Source: Endozoicomonas elysicola
GTDB lineage: Bacteria > Pseudomonadota > Gammaproteobacteria > Pseudomonadales > Endozoicomonadaceae
Assembly (NCBI RefSeq): GCF_000710775.1
Contig: NZ_JOJP01000001.1
Location: 1,937,825 to 2,001,824 of the forward strand
DNA length: 64,000 nucleotides
Direction of reading: 5' to 3'
Every line of letters starts with the position of its first letter. Position 1 is the first letter of the stretch. Shown in pieces: positions 36,589-46,026 of this stretch. Made by a program: the position numbers and the translations under genes. The notes beneath the pieces are model-generated. The model did not search any database and was not told the DNA's origin. It saw only the letters and a program-made list of their open reading frames with translations.

Positions 36589-36809
36589 GGTGACTTCCCT
36601 GTTATCAACCTCTAAATTCTGAAAGCCAATTGACTCAGGAGAAGAACACAGGCTGACAGTTTTTTGTCCTTCTCGAGGCAATTGATCTCCTGATAAACAA
36701 TTATGTTGGCTTTTATGACATTTTTTATAATAAACACAATCGCTTATGCATCATTACTATTAAGTGTAGCTTCTGTTTTTGAGGGGGGATCAACGAGAGG
36801 AAATCAATT

Positions 36810-37958
36810 TTAGTGGAAAGTTTTCTTTGCTTTAGTGAGGTGATCGATAAGAGCCTCTAACTGTATAGCCCTGTGTTGCCATGACTCTTTTGCAACAGTT
36901 TCCTGACGAATAGCTTTATCTTTCTGCAGTTGATCTGCTCTCAAAATAACCCTGGAAAAAGGTTCTCTGGAGGATTGGATAGCGACAATATCTTCATATT
37001 CTCTGACAGCAGGGAAAAGCGTTGAGGCAATGGGGGTTCCAGACGCCAGATACTCTCTTAACTTCAAAGGGTTGCAGGCTTCAATCTGGCGATTTTTGCG
37101 AAAGGGCAGCATGGCTACATTCCAGTGTTGAACGTAGGAGGGCAGCTGGTCATGTGGCCTGGAGCCCAGGAAATGGACATTTGGCAATGCTTGAAGTGAA
37201 GAGACATCTGTTTTTATATCCCCAATAAAGACAAACTGCCAGCTTGGTAGGGCAATTGCTGACTGAGCCAGAATATCGGTATCCAGCCAGGCAGAAATAC
37301 TCCCGTAGAAGCCGGCAATGGGTCCGTTTAAAGGAAGGTCTTCAGGCTTGTTTTCAGGCGATGAAAAGAGTGGGTAATCAACACCATGCGGGAGGATAAT
37401 GGTGTTTGGATTATTAAACTTCTGAGCCAGTGTTTTACTGACAACCAGTATCAGATCAACCTTTCCAGACAATTCCTGTTCCAATGGGTTGACCATGGCA
37501 TGATCAACGCCATCCAAAGCCTCAAAATCATCACCACAATAATAGATAGACACTTGTTCATTTAAGCTGCCAATCATATCGACAGCCGTTGGTAGTGATA
37601 GCCATAGAACAATGTTTTCAAACCCTTGTTGCTCTATTGCCTTATCAAGGTCTTTTAATAAGAGATATTTGTTAAGCCTGCGAATCAGTTTAAAACCGTA
37701 AAAAGGCAGTACTTTGGGATTAATGATGACAGGGAGGATTTGTTCTGAATTATTTTTCTTTGTTTTATCAGAGCCTTTCAGCATAGCTAATGCTTTTTGG
37801 AATAGTCGTTTAAGATCTCTCAGTGAAAGCTGTGGAGCTCTCATGCCAATAGAGTTAACCCAGATGACCCGGTGTTTCTTCATCAAATGGCTGATAAGGT
37901 GTTGGGTGCTGGAAGGCAGGCCTCCCCAGTCTTCTCCAAATACAATCAGATCAGCCAT
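36810..37958 (-). CDS. Glycosyltransferase, GT-B fold (SypN-like)
   Basis: A 382-residue GT-B protein from the ATG at 37958 (reading MADLIVFGEDWGGLPSSTQ), which has GGAG and AGGAA upstream; a longer in-frame start at 38081 would run deep into the acetyltransferase gene. The region VSIYYCGDDFEALDGVDH and VSKTLAQKF, then ILPHGVDYPLF and LREYLASGTPIASTLFP, is typical of glycosyltransferases of the TuaH/SypN kind. It overlaps the acetyltransferase stop by 8 bp. Confidence 0.87.
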   Translation of the reverse strand: MADLIVFGEDWGGLPSSTQHLISHLMKKHRVIWVNSIGMRAPQLSLRDLKRLFQKALAMLKGSDKTKKNNSEQILPVIINPKVLPFYGFKLIRRLNKYLLLKDLDKAIEQQGFENIVLWLSLPTAVDMIGSLNEQVSIYYCGDDFEALDGVDHAMVNPLEQELSGKVDLILVVSKTLAQKFNNPNTIILPHGVDYPLFSSPENKPEDLPLNGPIAGFYGSISAWLDTDILAQSAIALPSWQFVFIGDIKTDVSSLQALPNVHFLGSRPHDQLPSYVQHWNVAMLPFRKNRQIEACNPLKLREYLASGTPIASTLFPAVREYEDIVAIQSSREPFSRVILRADQLQKDKAIRQETVAKESWQHRAIQLEALIDHLTKAKKTFH

Positions 37959-38676
37959 TTCCTGTCTCCGATGGCAAATCCAGTGATTTAATAACCTTAG
38001 CGGGAATGCCTCCTGCAAGAACACCGGATGGTAGGTCTTTAGTAACAACGCTGCCGGTAGCAACGATGGTACCTGCTCCAATGGTTACACCGCTCATAAC
38101 GGTAACTCCGGCTGCCAGCCAGACATCATCTTCGATAATAATACTGCCAACCTGATCATCACTGTCTGGCTCACCCCGAGCCCTGGCTGCTGGATCCACC
38201 GGATGACCTGGATAGCCAACCAGCCTGACCTTAACGGCCAGTCTTACATTGTCACCAATGTTGATTCGGTCACCGACAAAAATTTCATTCTGCCAGCTGA
38301 TACCTACATTGCTGCCAATGTTCAGTTGAGGCTTTAATGTTTTTGATGCTCTGCCGCTGATGGTGGTATGGCCTGAAAGTCGACAGTGATCACCCATGGT
38401 TATTTTCAATGGTCCCAATAGTAGTGGCATACCTGAGTAGAGATAGAGCTTTCTGGGAGTATTGGCAAGTTGAGATTTGAAAAGCGGCGTCCAGTAAAAA
38501 ATGCGAGTCAGACTGCTGATAAAACCAGTAATGATTTTATGTAAATGATAAAAGAGTCCATGAAGCGGCTTTATTACTGGCATTTCAAAGCTTCTAATGG
38601 ACTTTAATGTTGTGAATAGCGCTCTTGCTGTTGAAGAGTCACTGTTTTTTAGCCGAGCTTTCAGACTGTCTAGCAT
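37951..38676 (-). CDS. Hexapeptide-repeat acetyltransferase (SypM-like)
   Basis: About 241 residues. After an N-terminal 80-residue region comes a left-handed beta-helix with hexapeptide repeats (MGDHCRLSGHTTISGRA, then IIIEDDVWLAAGVTVMSGVTIGAGTIVATGSVV), the pattern of trimeric O-acetyltransferases. The end AGGIPAKVIKSL is typical. It would acetylate the polysaccharide. The start at 38676 has AAGGG nine bases upstream; 38715 is an alternative. The gene overlaps the 3' end of the polymerase gene. Confidence 0.88.
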   Translation of the reverse strand: MLDSLKARLKNSDSSTARALFTTLKSIRSFEMPVIKPLHGLFYHLHKIITGFISSLTRIFYWTPLFKSQLANTPRKLYLYSGMPLLLGPLKITMGDHCRLSGHTTISGRASKTLKPQLNIGSNVGISWQNEIFVGDRINIGDNVRLAVKVRLVGYPGHPVDPAARARGEPDSDDQVGSIIIEDDVWLAAGVTVMSGVTIGAGTIVATGSVVTKDLPSGVLAGGIPAKVIKSLDLPSETGNG

Positions 38677-40132
38677 TTGGCAAGCCCTTGCCGTGTCTGG
38701 TTTTCCTTGATTCATTAACTATAGACGTTTTTTCTATGTCTGCTTCTGATGCTGGATAGTGTTTATCCATAAAGTTGGCAATGGCAATGCTGATAGCGGT
38801 AATGATATAAACAGGCCAGAGAAAACCCTGACTTAGAAACGTGCCTGAAACACAAAAACCCACTAGTCCTGCGTAGGTACCTACAGCAATTGCCGACATA
38901 TGAGGATCGTATTCTGGTGAACCTTTATTTCTGTCCAGCTTTTTCAGCGAACCGTATACGGACATGAAAATAGTGAAAATCATAAAGCCAAAAAGACCAA
39001 AGCCCACAAAACCAGACTCTGACATGACCTGGAACCAGGTACTGTGGGTCACGTGAGCCTGCCCTTCTGACCGGCTGTGGGTGGCGTAATCCCAGTAATT
39101 ATCCAGAAATAGTGAGAGGCCAACGCCTGTTAGCGGATTTCGAAGCGCCATATTGAAGGCTGCTTCCCAGGCATGAATGCGCCCCATGGCTGATTCATCC
39201 ACACCTTCCTCCCCCTGGCCACCGGATTTCCGGTCACTGATACCGGCAGCAGCGACCAGTATCATCAAGCCAAAGCTGCCAATGCTGATCAGTAGTAGCT
39301 TTGATTTAATAATTCGAAGCCCAAAGATACCAAACACCGCAACCGTTGCGAGCAGGCCCCCACGGCTTTGGGTTGCAATGATGGATGAAACAAAGACGAC
39401 AATACCGATCAAACCAAGAAGTGTTCGAATCTTGCCAGTACCCTTAGTTGTAGCGAAGGCAACGGCATAGCTCATGGGAAAGCTGAGTACCAGAGAGAGG
39501 TCATTAGGGTCACCAAGGCTGGTACCAGGAATGGTGACACGGGTTTCTTCGACCATGCCAATACCATTGGCATTGTTGTAAAGGGTTACACCACCAACGG
39601 CCAGGCCTGAGCAGATAATGAGAAAGTGAGCCAGCTTGAAATGCCAGTGTTCGGTCATTAGCCATGATATAGCTAAAACCATTATCCCGATTTTCATATA
39701 AACACTGGTGAAGCTGCCAAAAGCAGAAGGCGGGTAGCTGGAGAATGCAATACCAATAACTACCCAGCCAAAGAACCGGGCAAAGATCGTGTGTTCATGT
39801 CGCCAGTAAACCTGAACTTTCTGAGTAATAATGATATGCCAGGCAAGAACAAAGTAAGAGCCTAACGCGGTTAACAGAGGGATTTTGATAGGATCCAGTT
39901 GTGGAAATACCTCGTGAAGTCTGAAAAAAGAGAACAGAATAAAAGTCAGACAGACTACGAACGGTTTTCGCAGAATAAAGAGCAGGCCCAGTGGAATGAC
40001 TGCCAGTGGCAGTAATGCAATAGGGTGTGGGAATATCAGACTGGGCAGTGCTGCAAGGGCGCAGTAGGCTGCAACGGTTACCGTCTGGTAGCGATTAATA
40101 AACAGCCGTTCAATACTGGGTAGCTGCATCAC
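38639..40132 (-). CDS. O-antigen polymerase/ligase family membrane protein (SypL-like)
   Basis: A 497-residue integral membrane protein with about 11-12 helices and the Wzy_C/O-antigen-ligase hallmark: a large periplasmic loop around GRIHAWEAAFNMALRNPLTGVGLSLF, and HVTHSTWFQVMSESGFVGFGLF. An ATQSRGGLL motif lies before it. It polymerises repeat units or ligates glycan in the periplasm. The C-terminus is polar. Gap to the flippase gene is 10 bp. Order corresponds to sypL. Confidence 0.9.
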   Translation of the reverse strand: MMQLPSIERLFINRYQTVTVAAYCALAALPSLIFPHPIALLPLAVIPLGLLFILRKPFVVCLTFILFSFFRLHEVFPQLDPIKIPLLTALGSYFVLAWHIIITQKVQVYWRHEHTIFARFFGWVVIGIAFSSYPPSAFGSFTSVYMKIGIMVLAISWLMTEHWHFKLAHFLIICSGLAVGGVTLYNNANGIGMVEETRVTIPGTSLGDPNDLSLVLSFPMSYAVAFATTKGTGKIRTLLGLIGIVVFVSSIIATQSRGGLLATVAVFGIFGLRIIKSKLLLISIGSFGLMILVAAAGISDRKSGGQGEEGVDESAMGRIHAWEAAFNMALRNPLTGVGLSLFLDNYWDYATHSRSEGQAHVTHSTWFQVMSESGFVGFGLFGFMIFTIFMSVYGSLKKLDRNKGSPEYDPHMSAIAVGTYAGLVGFCVSGTFLSQGFLWPVYIITAISIAIANFMDKHYPASEADIEKTSIVNESRKTRHGKGLPNARQSESSAKKQ

Positions 40133-40142
40133 TCATACCACC

Positions 40143-41573
40143 CTAGTGCCTTAAATACCGAAGTGTTGTAAACAGCTGATGCCTAAATAGCAGTAATTGA
40201 GTTGCTGAAAAGAGCAGCACACCAGCTAGAATCATCAGAAACAGTAAAATGGCATCATGTATCTGTCCTGTCAGGTGACTTCGAAGCAACATTAAACCAG
40301 TCAGCATAATAACTGAGCTGAAAAAGCTAGGGATAAGCGCTCTGAGAAACGATGATAATTTCAGTTGAAATATTGGCAGTATGGTTTTCAGGTGAAAAGT
40401 AAAACTGATCAGGTTAATGATCAACCAGGCCCAGCAGGCTCCTTCCACGCCGTACTGGATTCCAATAATAAAAAGAGGCAGTGTTGCAATGGTATAAAGC
40501 AGTGTACGGCTGTTCTTTCCAGGCTCGCCAATAGCGGTTACACCGGTAGCCATCATTTCAGATAGCATTCGAAAGGGACTGGACAGGCAGAGAATCTGGA
40601 AAGGAATGATCGCCGCGGCCCACTTATCAGACAAAATAAGGGTGATCAGCTCCGGAGAAACAGCGCACATGCCAAAGTACATGGGAAACAGCCCCAGACT
40701 GGCAAGTTGTGCTGATTTGTGCAGATATTGACCAGCAATATCTTTTTCATTCTGCAGTTTGGCAAAAGATGAAAGCCCTAAATGATTGAGCAGTTCACCA
40801 ATTTTGTCACTGGGAAGATTGGCAAGATTCCGGGCTACAGAGAAAACCCCCAGGTCGCTTTTAGTCAACAAGCGACCAATGCTGATGTTGCCAAACACGT
40901 TGACGAAATAACGTAGTACATCATTAACCGTTGCTATGCCACTGAATCCTGCCATTTGCGAAAACCCCCGGAAGTTCCAGGTTGGCCAGGCCCAACAGGG
41001 AGCAATGAGATTGTAACCGATGACTAAAGCCAGACGCATAAACAGATGCCCATAAATAAGAGACCAGACACCAAAACCTGTCGCTGCCATGGCAATGGTG
41101 ACCACGCTGGTCATGAGAGCTGTATAAAACTGGACTTTCTCCCGTTCTTTGAACAGCATCTTACGACTGGCCATGGCATAAGGCAGAGTATGAAATACCA
41201 TGATCAGGTGCTGGCAGGCGACGGCTTGAATCAGTATCGTCACTCTGGGTTCATCAAAGAAACCAGCGATGCCAGGGGCGATTGAAAAGAAGAAGGTAAA
41301 AAAGATCAGGCAGGAGATGATGTTAATAGTGAATGCCTGGCGAAGCCTGAATGGGCTGAGTTCTTCAGCCTGAATAATGGCTTTGCCAATTCCAAAGTCG
41401 CCCATTAAGGCAAATATACCAATGAAAGCCATGGTCATGGCCATTAGGCCATAATCGTCTGGAGTCAGGAGGCGAATTAGAATTAATGTATTGAGCCAGG
41501 TGAAAATCTGAGCAGCCAGGCGCAGAATAGCCCCGACTTTCAAACCTTTAATTACATTTTGACCAAGTTCCAT
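40143..41573 (-). CDS. Oligosaccharide flippase, MOP superfamily (SypK-like)
   Basis: A 476-residue membrane protein with 12-14 predicted helices of the Wzx/polysaccharide-transporter type. N-terminal features are LIRLLTPDDYGLMAMTMAF and FGIGKAIIQAEEL; mid-protein has VFSVARNLANLPSDKIGELL. It flips undecaprenyl-linked repeat units across the inner membrane. Order corresponds to sypK, immediately upstream of sypL. Confidence 0.93.
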   Translation of the reverse strand: MELGQNVIKGLKVGAILRLAAQIFTWLNTLILIRLLTPDDYGLMAMTMAFIGIFALMGDFGIGKAIIQAEELSPFRLRQAFTINIISCLIFFTFFFSIAPGIAGFFDEPRVTILIQAVACQHLIMVFHTLPYAMASRKMLFKEREKVQFYTALMTSVVTIAMAATGFGVWSLIYGHLFMRLALVIGYNLIAPCWAWPTWNFRGFSQMAGFSGIATVNDVLRYFVNVFGNISIGRLLTKSDLGVFSVARNLANLPSDKIGELLNHLGLSSFAKLQNEKDIAGQYLHKSAQLASLGLFPMYFGMCAVSPELITLILSDKWAAAIIPFQILCLSSPFRMLSEMMATGVTAIGEPGKNSRTLLYTIATLPLFIIGIQYGVEGACWAWLIINLISFTFHLKTILPIFQLKLSSFLRALIPSFFSSVIMLTGLMLLRSHLTGQIHDAILLFLMILAGVLLFSATQLLLFRHQLFTTLRYLRH

Positions 41574-41610
41574 CTTGATTCACCCAGCTTGTTTTACTGC
41601 GATTCTATTT

Positions 41611-42681
41611 CTATGCACCTGAACGGATCATTGGTGTTTTATGGTCGGCTTCTGGCCAGGTAAGCCCTTTTGACTGAACCGCCTTTTGGTAGACTTCAAT
41701 AATTTTTGGCAAAATGGCCTGGTTGGAGTAATGGTTGATGATTGTTGTTATACAGGACTCCCTCAATTGCCATTTAACGGTTTCTGGTAGCGAGAACCAG
41801 AATTGTAATAGATTGCTCATTCCGTTCAGATCGCCCATTGGTGTAGTCCAGCCATTAAACCCCTGAACAATAAGATCAGGTATTCCCCCCAGTGGAAAAC
41901 TCACTACAGGAACACCATGTGCCATTGCTTCAAGTGCCACCATGGGTAAGCCCTCAAAGCGTGAAGTAATGCATAACAGGCCTATTTCCCGCCAATGTGA
42001 CGCCATCGACTGAACCTGCCCCATAAACATGACATTACTGACTTGTTGCTTCTGAAGGCTTTTTTCCATGGGGCCACTTCCGTAAAGCCTGAAGGGGAGC
42101 AATGGTTGGTGTTTAGCCAGTTGTAGAAATAGGTCAGGCCCTTTCTCATAACTCAGTCGGCCAACAAATGCGATGGCTTTTCCTGACGATGGCTGATGCT
42201 CAGGGACCTCTACAAAATTATTGATTCTATAAGGCGAGTGGATATGCCTCTTGGCAATCTCATCACTGACGGCAATATTTTCAGACATGATACTGGTTAA
42301 CTGATCAAGCAGAGTATATAGCCGGACGATACCTTCACCAGGATCGCCATTGTGAAAGGTTGAAACGATGGGCGTCTTTGAAATAGTTGCAGCCAGTCGC
42401 CCAAAAATTCCGGCTTTATAACCGTGGGTGTGGAGTAACAATGGTTGAACCGATTTGAGTTCAGAGATCAGGTGGGCAAGTTTTCCACTGTGGTAGCGAA
42501 AATGAAGGTTTATATCTTTTAAGTCCTCTTCAAGAGGGTGGGCGTTCGAGTATTTTTGGTAGAACCAGATTTCTACTGGCCAACCACTATTTTTCAGTGC
42601 TTTTCCAAGCTGGTAAACATGCGTCTCAATGCCGCCGGCCTGACGGGAATCAAGCAATATGACGATGGGGGGCTTAGTCAT
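41611..42681 (-). CDS. Glycosyltransferase family 1/4 (SypH/I/J-like)
   Basis: A 356-residue GT-B glycosyltransferase from the ATG at 42681, which has GGGAG seven bases upstream and overlaps the GGDEF/EAL gene stop by 8 bp. Motifs: DSRQAGGIETHVYQLGKAL, LLHTHGYKAGIFGRL, VSTFHNGDPGEG, AFVGRLSYEKGPDLFL and SRFEGLPMVALEAMAHG (EX7E). It adds a sugar to the lipid-linked unit. Only one glycosyltransferase stands here where Vibrio fischeri has sypH, sypI and sypJ. Confidence 0.92.
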   Translation of the reverse strand: MTKPPIVILLDSRQAGGIETHVYQLGKALKNSGWPVEIWFYQKYSNAHPLEEDLKDINLHFRYHSGKLAHLISELKSVQPLLLHTHGYKAGIFGRLAATISKTPIVSTFHNGDPGEGIVRLYTLLDQLTSIMSENIAVSDEIAKRHIHSPYRINNFVEVPEHQPSSGKAIAFVGRLSYEKGPDLFLQLAKHQPLLPFRLYGSGPMEKSLQKQQVSNVMFMGQVQSMASHWREIGLLCITSRFEGLPMVALEAMAHGVPVVSFPLGGIPDLIVQGFNGWTTPMGDLNGMSNLLQFWFSLPETVKWQLRESCITTIINHYSNQAILPKIIEVYQKAVQSKGLTWPEADHKTPMIRSGA

Positions 42682-44782
42682 TATTAGCTCCCTGGTCACG
42701 ATTCATATTGACAAGGTTTGGTCTGGGCTCTGTTGAGAGAGCGTTATGGTCGCTGAGATGGTTGATAAAGTCCTGTGCCGGTAAGGGTTTTCCGTAGTAA
42801 TAGCCCTGTCCTTCCTGGCAGCCCTTTTCGATCAGGTAGTTTTCCTGTTCAGCCGTTTCTATGCCTTCAGCCAGTACTTTCAGGCCAAAGCTTTTGCCAA
42901 TCTGAACAATAGCTTCAACGATGACACAGTTCTCTTTATTCTCAGGAAGGCCTTCAATAAAGGATTTATCAATTTTGATTTTATCGAACGGGAATTGTTT
43001 CAGGTAACTCAAGGAGGAATAACCTGTTCCAAAATCATCCAGAGCCAGGCCTACGCCAATCTCTTTAATCTTCCGAAGCTGAATTTTTGATGTTTCAAGA
43101 TCTTCAATGATGGATGTTTCAGTCACTTCCAGTTCCATCGTTTCCGGAGGAATTTGATATTTATCCAGCAGGTAGGCAATGCGATCGACAATATTCTGGT
43201 CCTGAAGTTGAACTGCTGAAAGATTGACCGCCATACGGAGGTCTTCATATCCAGCAAGGTGCCAGCGGTGCAGTTGCTGAAATGCATTTTCAAGAACCCA
43301 GTCGCCAATGGGGATAATATCAAGACTGTGTTCCGCCATGGGGATAAACATATCGGGGGAGATCAGGCCTTTTTCCGGATGTTTCCAGCGAAGCAGAGCT
43401 TCAATGCCAACCAGTTTGCCTTTCTGGTAGTTAAACTGCGGTTGAAAGGCGAGGCTGAGCTCGTGATGCTCAAGTGCCTTATGGAGGTCCATTTCCAGGC
43501 GTTTACGTTGACGGATTTCTGTATCAATGGTGGCAATGTAGAACTGGTAGCGATTGCGGCTTCTTGATTTTGCCATAATCATGGCAAACTCAGCTTGTTG
43601 CAGTAGCGTGTCTACATCATCACCATCATCCGGAAACAGCGTGATGCCAACAGTGGCACTGACAGTTAGTTGCTCATTATTAATTTCAAAAGGTCGATCA
43701 AGTTGTTTGATCAGAGCTTGAGCCAGTTCGGCAGCTTCATAAGGCTGCTCGATTTGTGACTGAATAATGGCAAACTGATCCTCGCCGAGTCGGCCAATAT
43801 AAGCTTTGTTGCCAATATGGTTTCTCAGGCGGTCAGAGAGTTTAACCAGAATATGTTCAGCTGCATTGAAGTTTACCTGAGCGTTTAGCGACTTAAAGTC
43901 GTCCAGTCCAAGGCATAGAAGCGCGATACTTTCTCCTTTTGAAGAAGCCTTTTCAATGAGCTTGTTGATCTGATTTTGTAAGGTACGTCGGTTTGGCAGT
44001 CTGGTCAGATAGTCATATTGAGAAAGCCGCATGATTCGAGCTTCTGCTTTTTGACGAAGACTGTAGTGGTAATCAATAGAGGTCAACAGTTTATTGGCGG
44101 TTTTTACCCAAAGGCCTAATTCATTATTTTCATTGCCTTTTGGTATGGGTAATTGCTGCTGGCCAGGCTCTTCCGGGTCAATGCTGGATAGGTGACGAAT
44201 AACGCGCTTCAGGGGTTTGGTCAGTAGCGTTGAATAGATGAGATACAGCAGCAATGCCATGGCTATGGCTCTGATTACCCCGGAAAAGACAACAACGACA
44301 GATCTCTGAATCAATGCTTTACCTTCGTAAGCCGTGTCGATTGAGAGAATCAGCTCGCCAAAATACTCTTTCTCTGGTTTATGTCCATACAATGGCTGTC
44401 GGTATATTCGAATGGGGTTAAAGATGTAGTCTGAAATGAGCCGGTACCGGGAGGCAAAAACGGGTCTTTCTACCATGGCTAGCTCGGGGGCACCGTCAAG
44501 CCGGATTGCTGCAACCTGAACGGATTTCATCTCCAGCAAACCGTTCAGGACTTCCTGTCCCATACCGGTATCCAGACGATAGGCAGCTCTACTGGCGGGT
44601 TCATTGATCATAGCCAGCATTTCTCTTGCTTTTCGATCAATAGCCTTACTTGACTGGTGAACATCCAGAAAAACCTGCACCAGACTCAATGAAACGCCCA
44701 AAATACAGGCGCCAAGAAGAACGGCTTTAAGCAGCTTGATTGACAGCTGTTCTTTGGAATGAATGCCTTTTTTTGTATCCAT
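42674..44782 (-). CDS. Membrane GGDEF/EAL protein, probable c-di-GMP phosphodiesterase
   Basis: A 702-residue protein: N-terminal membrane helix (about 15-37), a periplasmic sensor of about 130 residues, a second helix (about 175-195), a HAMP-like linker, then GGDEF (about 265-430) and EAL (about 440-690). The GGDEF signature is GEDQF, so cyclase activity is unlikely. The EAL domain keeps its key motifs: GIEALLRW, NLSAVQL, LEVTET, DDFGTGYSSL, KIDKSFI and AEGIET. It therefore probably degrades c-di-GMP. It is the first gene of the polysaccharide synthesis operon and coupled to it by overlap. Confidence 0.93.
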   Translation of the reverse strand: MDTKKGIHSKEQLSIKLLKAVLLGACILGVSLSLVQVFLDVHQSSKAIDRKAREMLAMINEPASRAAYRLDTGMGQEVLNGLLEMKSVQVAAIRLDGAPELAMVERPVFASRYRLISDYIFNPIRIYRQPLYGHKPEKEYFGELILSIDTAYEGKALIQRSVVVVFSGVIRAIAMALLLYLIYSTLLTKPLKRVIRHLSSIDPEEPGQQQLPIPKGNENNELGLWVKTANKLLTSIDYHYSLRQKAEARIMRLSQYDYLTRLPNRRTLQNQINKLIEKASSKGESIALLCLGLDDFKSLNAQVNFNAAEHILVKLSDRLRNHIGNKAYIGRLGEDQFAIIQSQIEQPYEAAELAQALIKQLDRPFEINNEQLTVSATVGITLFPDDGDDVDTLLQQAEFAMIMAKSRSRNRYQFYIATIDTEIRQRKRLEMDLHKALEHHELSLAFQPQFNYQKGKLVGIEALLRWKHPEKGLISPDMFIPMAEHSLDIIPIGDWVLENAFQQLHRWHLAGYEDLRMAVNLSAVQLQDQNIVDRIAYLLDKYQIPPETMELEVTETSIIEDLETSKIQLRKIKEIGVGLALDDFGTGYSSLSYLKQFPFDKIKIDKSFIEGLPENKENCVIVEAIVQIGKSFGLKVLAEGIETAEQENYLIEKGCQEGQGYYYGKPLPAQDFINHLSDHNALSTEPRPNLVNMNRDQGANND

Positions 44783-45158
44783 ATAATGACTTCAAATTGT
44801 CGCCATTCATTCAGAGTCATTAGGATACAGCTCTATTTCTGAATGTTGTAAGCATGTTTGGTGATTTTATAATGTTTTTTAATCTGCTATATGAATTAAA
44901 TATAGGGGGGGATGGGATTTATGTTTTATACGAAAAAGAAATTGATTTTGTTTTTTAAATTTCTAAAAAACGTTTTGAGGTTGATTGATTTTTGGCTGAA
45001 TATTATTTTTTCTTATTTTATAAGGTGATAGTGAGTTTAATTTTAAAAGCTATTTGTTGGCTGACTCTATTGTCTAATCTAATTATGTGTGATCGCTTTA
45101 AATAACTGCTTAACTAAATTTTATAAATAAAAAGAGCAGGTTTCAGGAGTAAAGGGTA
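44783..45158. promoter_or_regulatory. Divergent intergenic region between the two polysaccharide operons
   Basis: A 376-bp strongly AT-rich region separates the outward-reading operons and must hold both main promoters. Since syp promoters in Vibrio fischeri depend on sigma-54, I looked for TGGC-N7-TTGC on the plus strand. The nearest hit (TTGGCTGACTCTATTGT, around 45056) has wrong spacing and lacks the -12 GC. AGGAG and AAAGGG precede the STAS gene. Confidence 0.5.
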
Positions 45159-45491
45159 ATGGATTACGCGACTTATCAGGCAAGTAGCTGCGATATTATT
45201 GAATTACATAGTAAATTTGATGCAGATACTGTCAATGAAGTTAGGAATCACTTTGATCATTTAATAAAAGATTGTGCCGGTGATGTGCTTGTTGATATGA
45301 GTTCAGTTAATGAACTTGATTCTTCAGGTATTGGAGCCTTGGTTTTTCTTTATAAGCGACTGAAGATAGAAAGTAGAAATCTTGGATTGCTTGGCGTTAA
45401 TGGAAAGCCTGACGAGTTATTGACTATGCTCAGGATTAACCAGACGATTAAGCAATATGAAAGTGTTGACGAGTATCTGGCGAAAAAATAG
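45159..45491 (+). CDS. STAS-domain anti-sigma-factor-antagonist-like protein (SypA-like)
   Basis: A 110-residue single STAS domain. The conserved phosphorylation loop reads VNELDSSGIGALVFLY, with Ser55-Ser56. In Vibrio fischeri SypA, the phosphorylated residue is Ser56, the same number. SypA promotes biofilm in its unphosphorylated form and is controlled by SypE; no SypE-like protein is encoded in this window. First gene of the plus-strand export operon. The downstream lipoprotein gene begins inside its 3' end. Confidence 0.9.
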   Translation: MDYATYQASSCDIIELHSKFDADTVNEVRNHFDHLIKDCAGDVLVDMSSVNELDSSGIGALVFLYKRLKIESRNLGLLGVNGKPDELLTMLRINQTIKQYESVDEYLAKK

Positions 45492-46026
45492 AAATAGGGC
45501 TGTTGTTCTTTCTATTGTGTCCAATATTAAATGTGTTGGACAACTTTCTATTTGCTTTTTTTTTCCTCTAATCTCTTCCTGTGTGGTGCTTTGGCCTCTT
45601 CATAGTGATCGTGACTATAGTCTTTCTATTGATGAGAGCCGTCAGGTTAGAGATATTGATCAATCTTATGTAATAAACCTCTTTGAATTAAGCAGGCATC
45701 GATACTTGGAGCTGAAAAGTTCAGGAGGTGAGTATTGTTTTCCAGCTCAAATGAACATTATCCAAAATCAGCATCAACTAATAGAGTATGAAATAGATGG
45801 TGACCTTCTGGGTGATGCCAGCAATACTTTAACTGAGTCTTTCTCATCCCTGGAGAAGGTCAGGACTCTGATGGAAAAGGAAGCCGAAGATGGTGGGTGT
45901 ACTTTACAGTATGCTGCTGGTTTTATTCAAAAAGCTGAAAAGCTGTTGAAGTCAGAAGATTCAGTATTGGGTCTCAGTGACTGGCCAAGGCCTATGAGCT
46001 TGCGCATGTTTATGCGGAGCAAGTGA
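45457..46026 (+). CDS. Lipoprotein of the polysaccharide export operon (SypB position)
   Basis: A protein of up to 189 residues; the true start is unsure (ATG at 45457 inside the STAS gene, or GTG at 45517). A hydrophobic stretch ends in LISSC, a likely lipobox. The mature part is polar and helical, with no domain I can name. It occupies the position of sypB between the STAS and SLBB genes. Its stop overlaps the next ATG (TGATG). Confidence 0.65.
   Translation: MKVLTSIWRKNRNRAVVLSIVSNIKCVGQLSICFFFPLISSCVVLWPLHSDRDYSLSIDESRQVRDIDQSYVINLFELSRHRYLELKSSGGEYCFPAQMNIIQNQHQLIEYEIDGDLLGDASNTLTESFSSLEKVRTLMEKEAEDGGCTLQYAAGFIQKAEKLLKSEDSVLGLSDWPRPMSLRMFMRSK

Noticed and set aside
42674-44782. Diguanylate cyclase activity of the GGDEF/EAL protein
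   Set aside because: The active-site motif is GEDQF, lacking the canonical GG(D/E)EF residues.
45050-45080. Possible sigma-54 promoter before the STAS gene
   Set aside because: TTGGCTGACTCTATTGT has one base too many between the elements and lacks the -12 GC.
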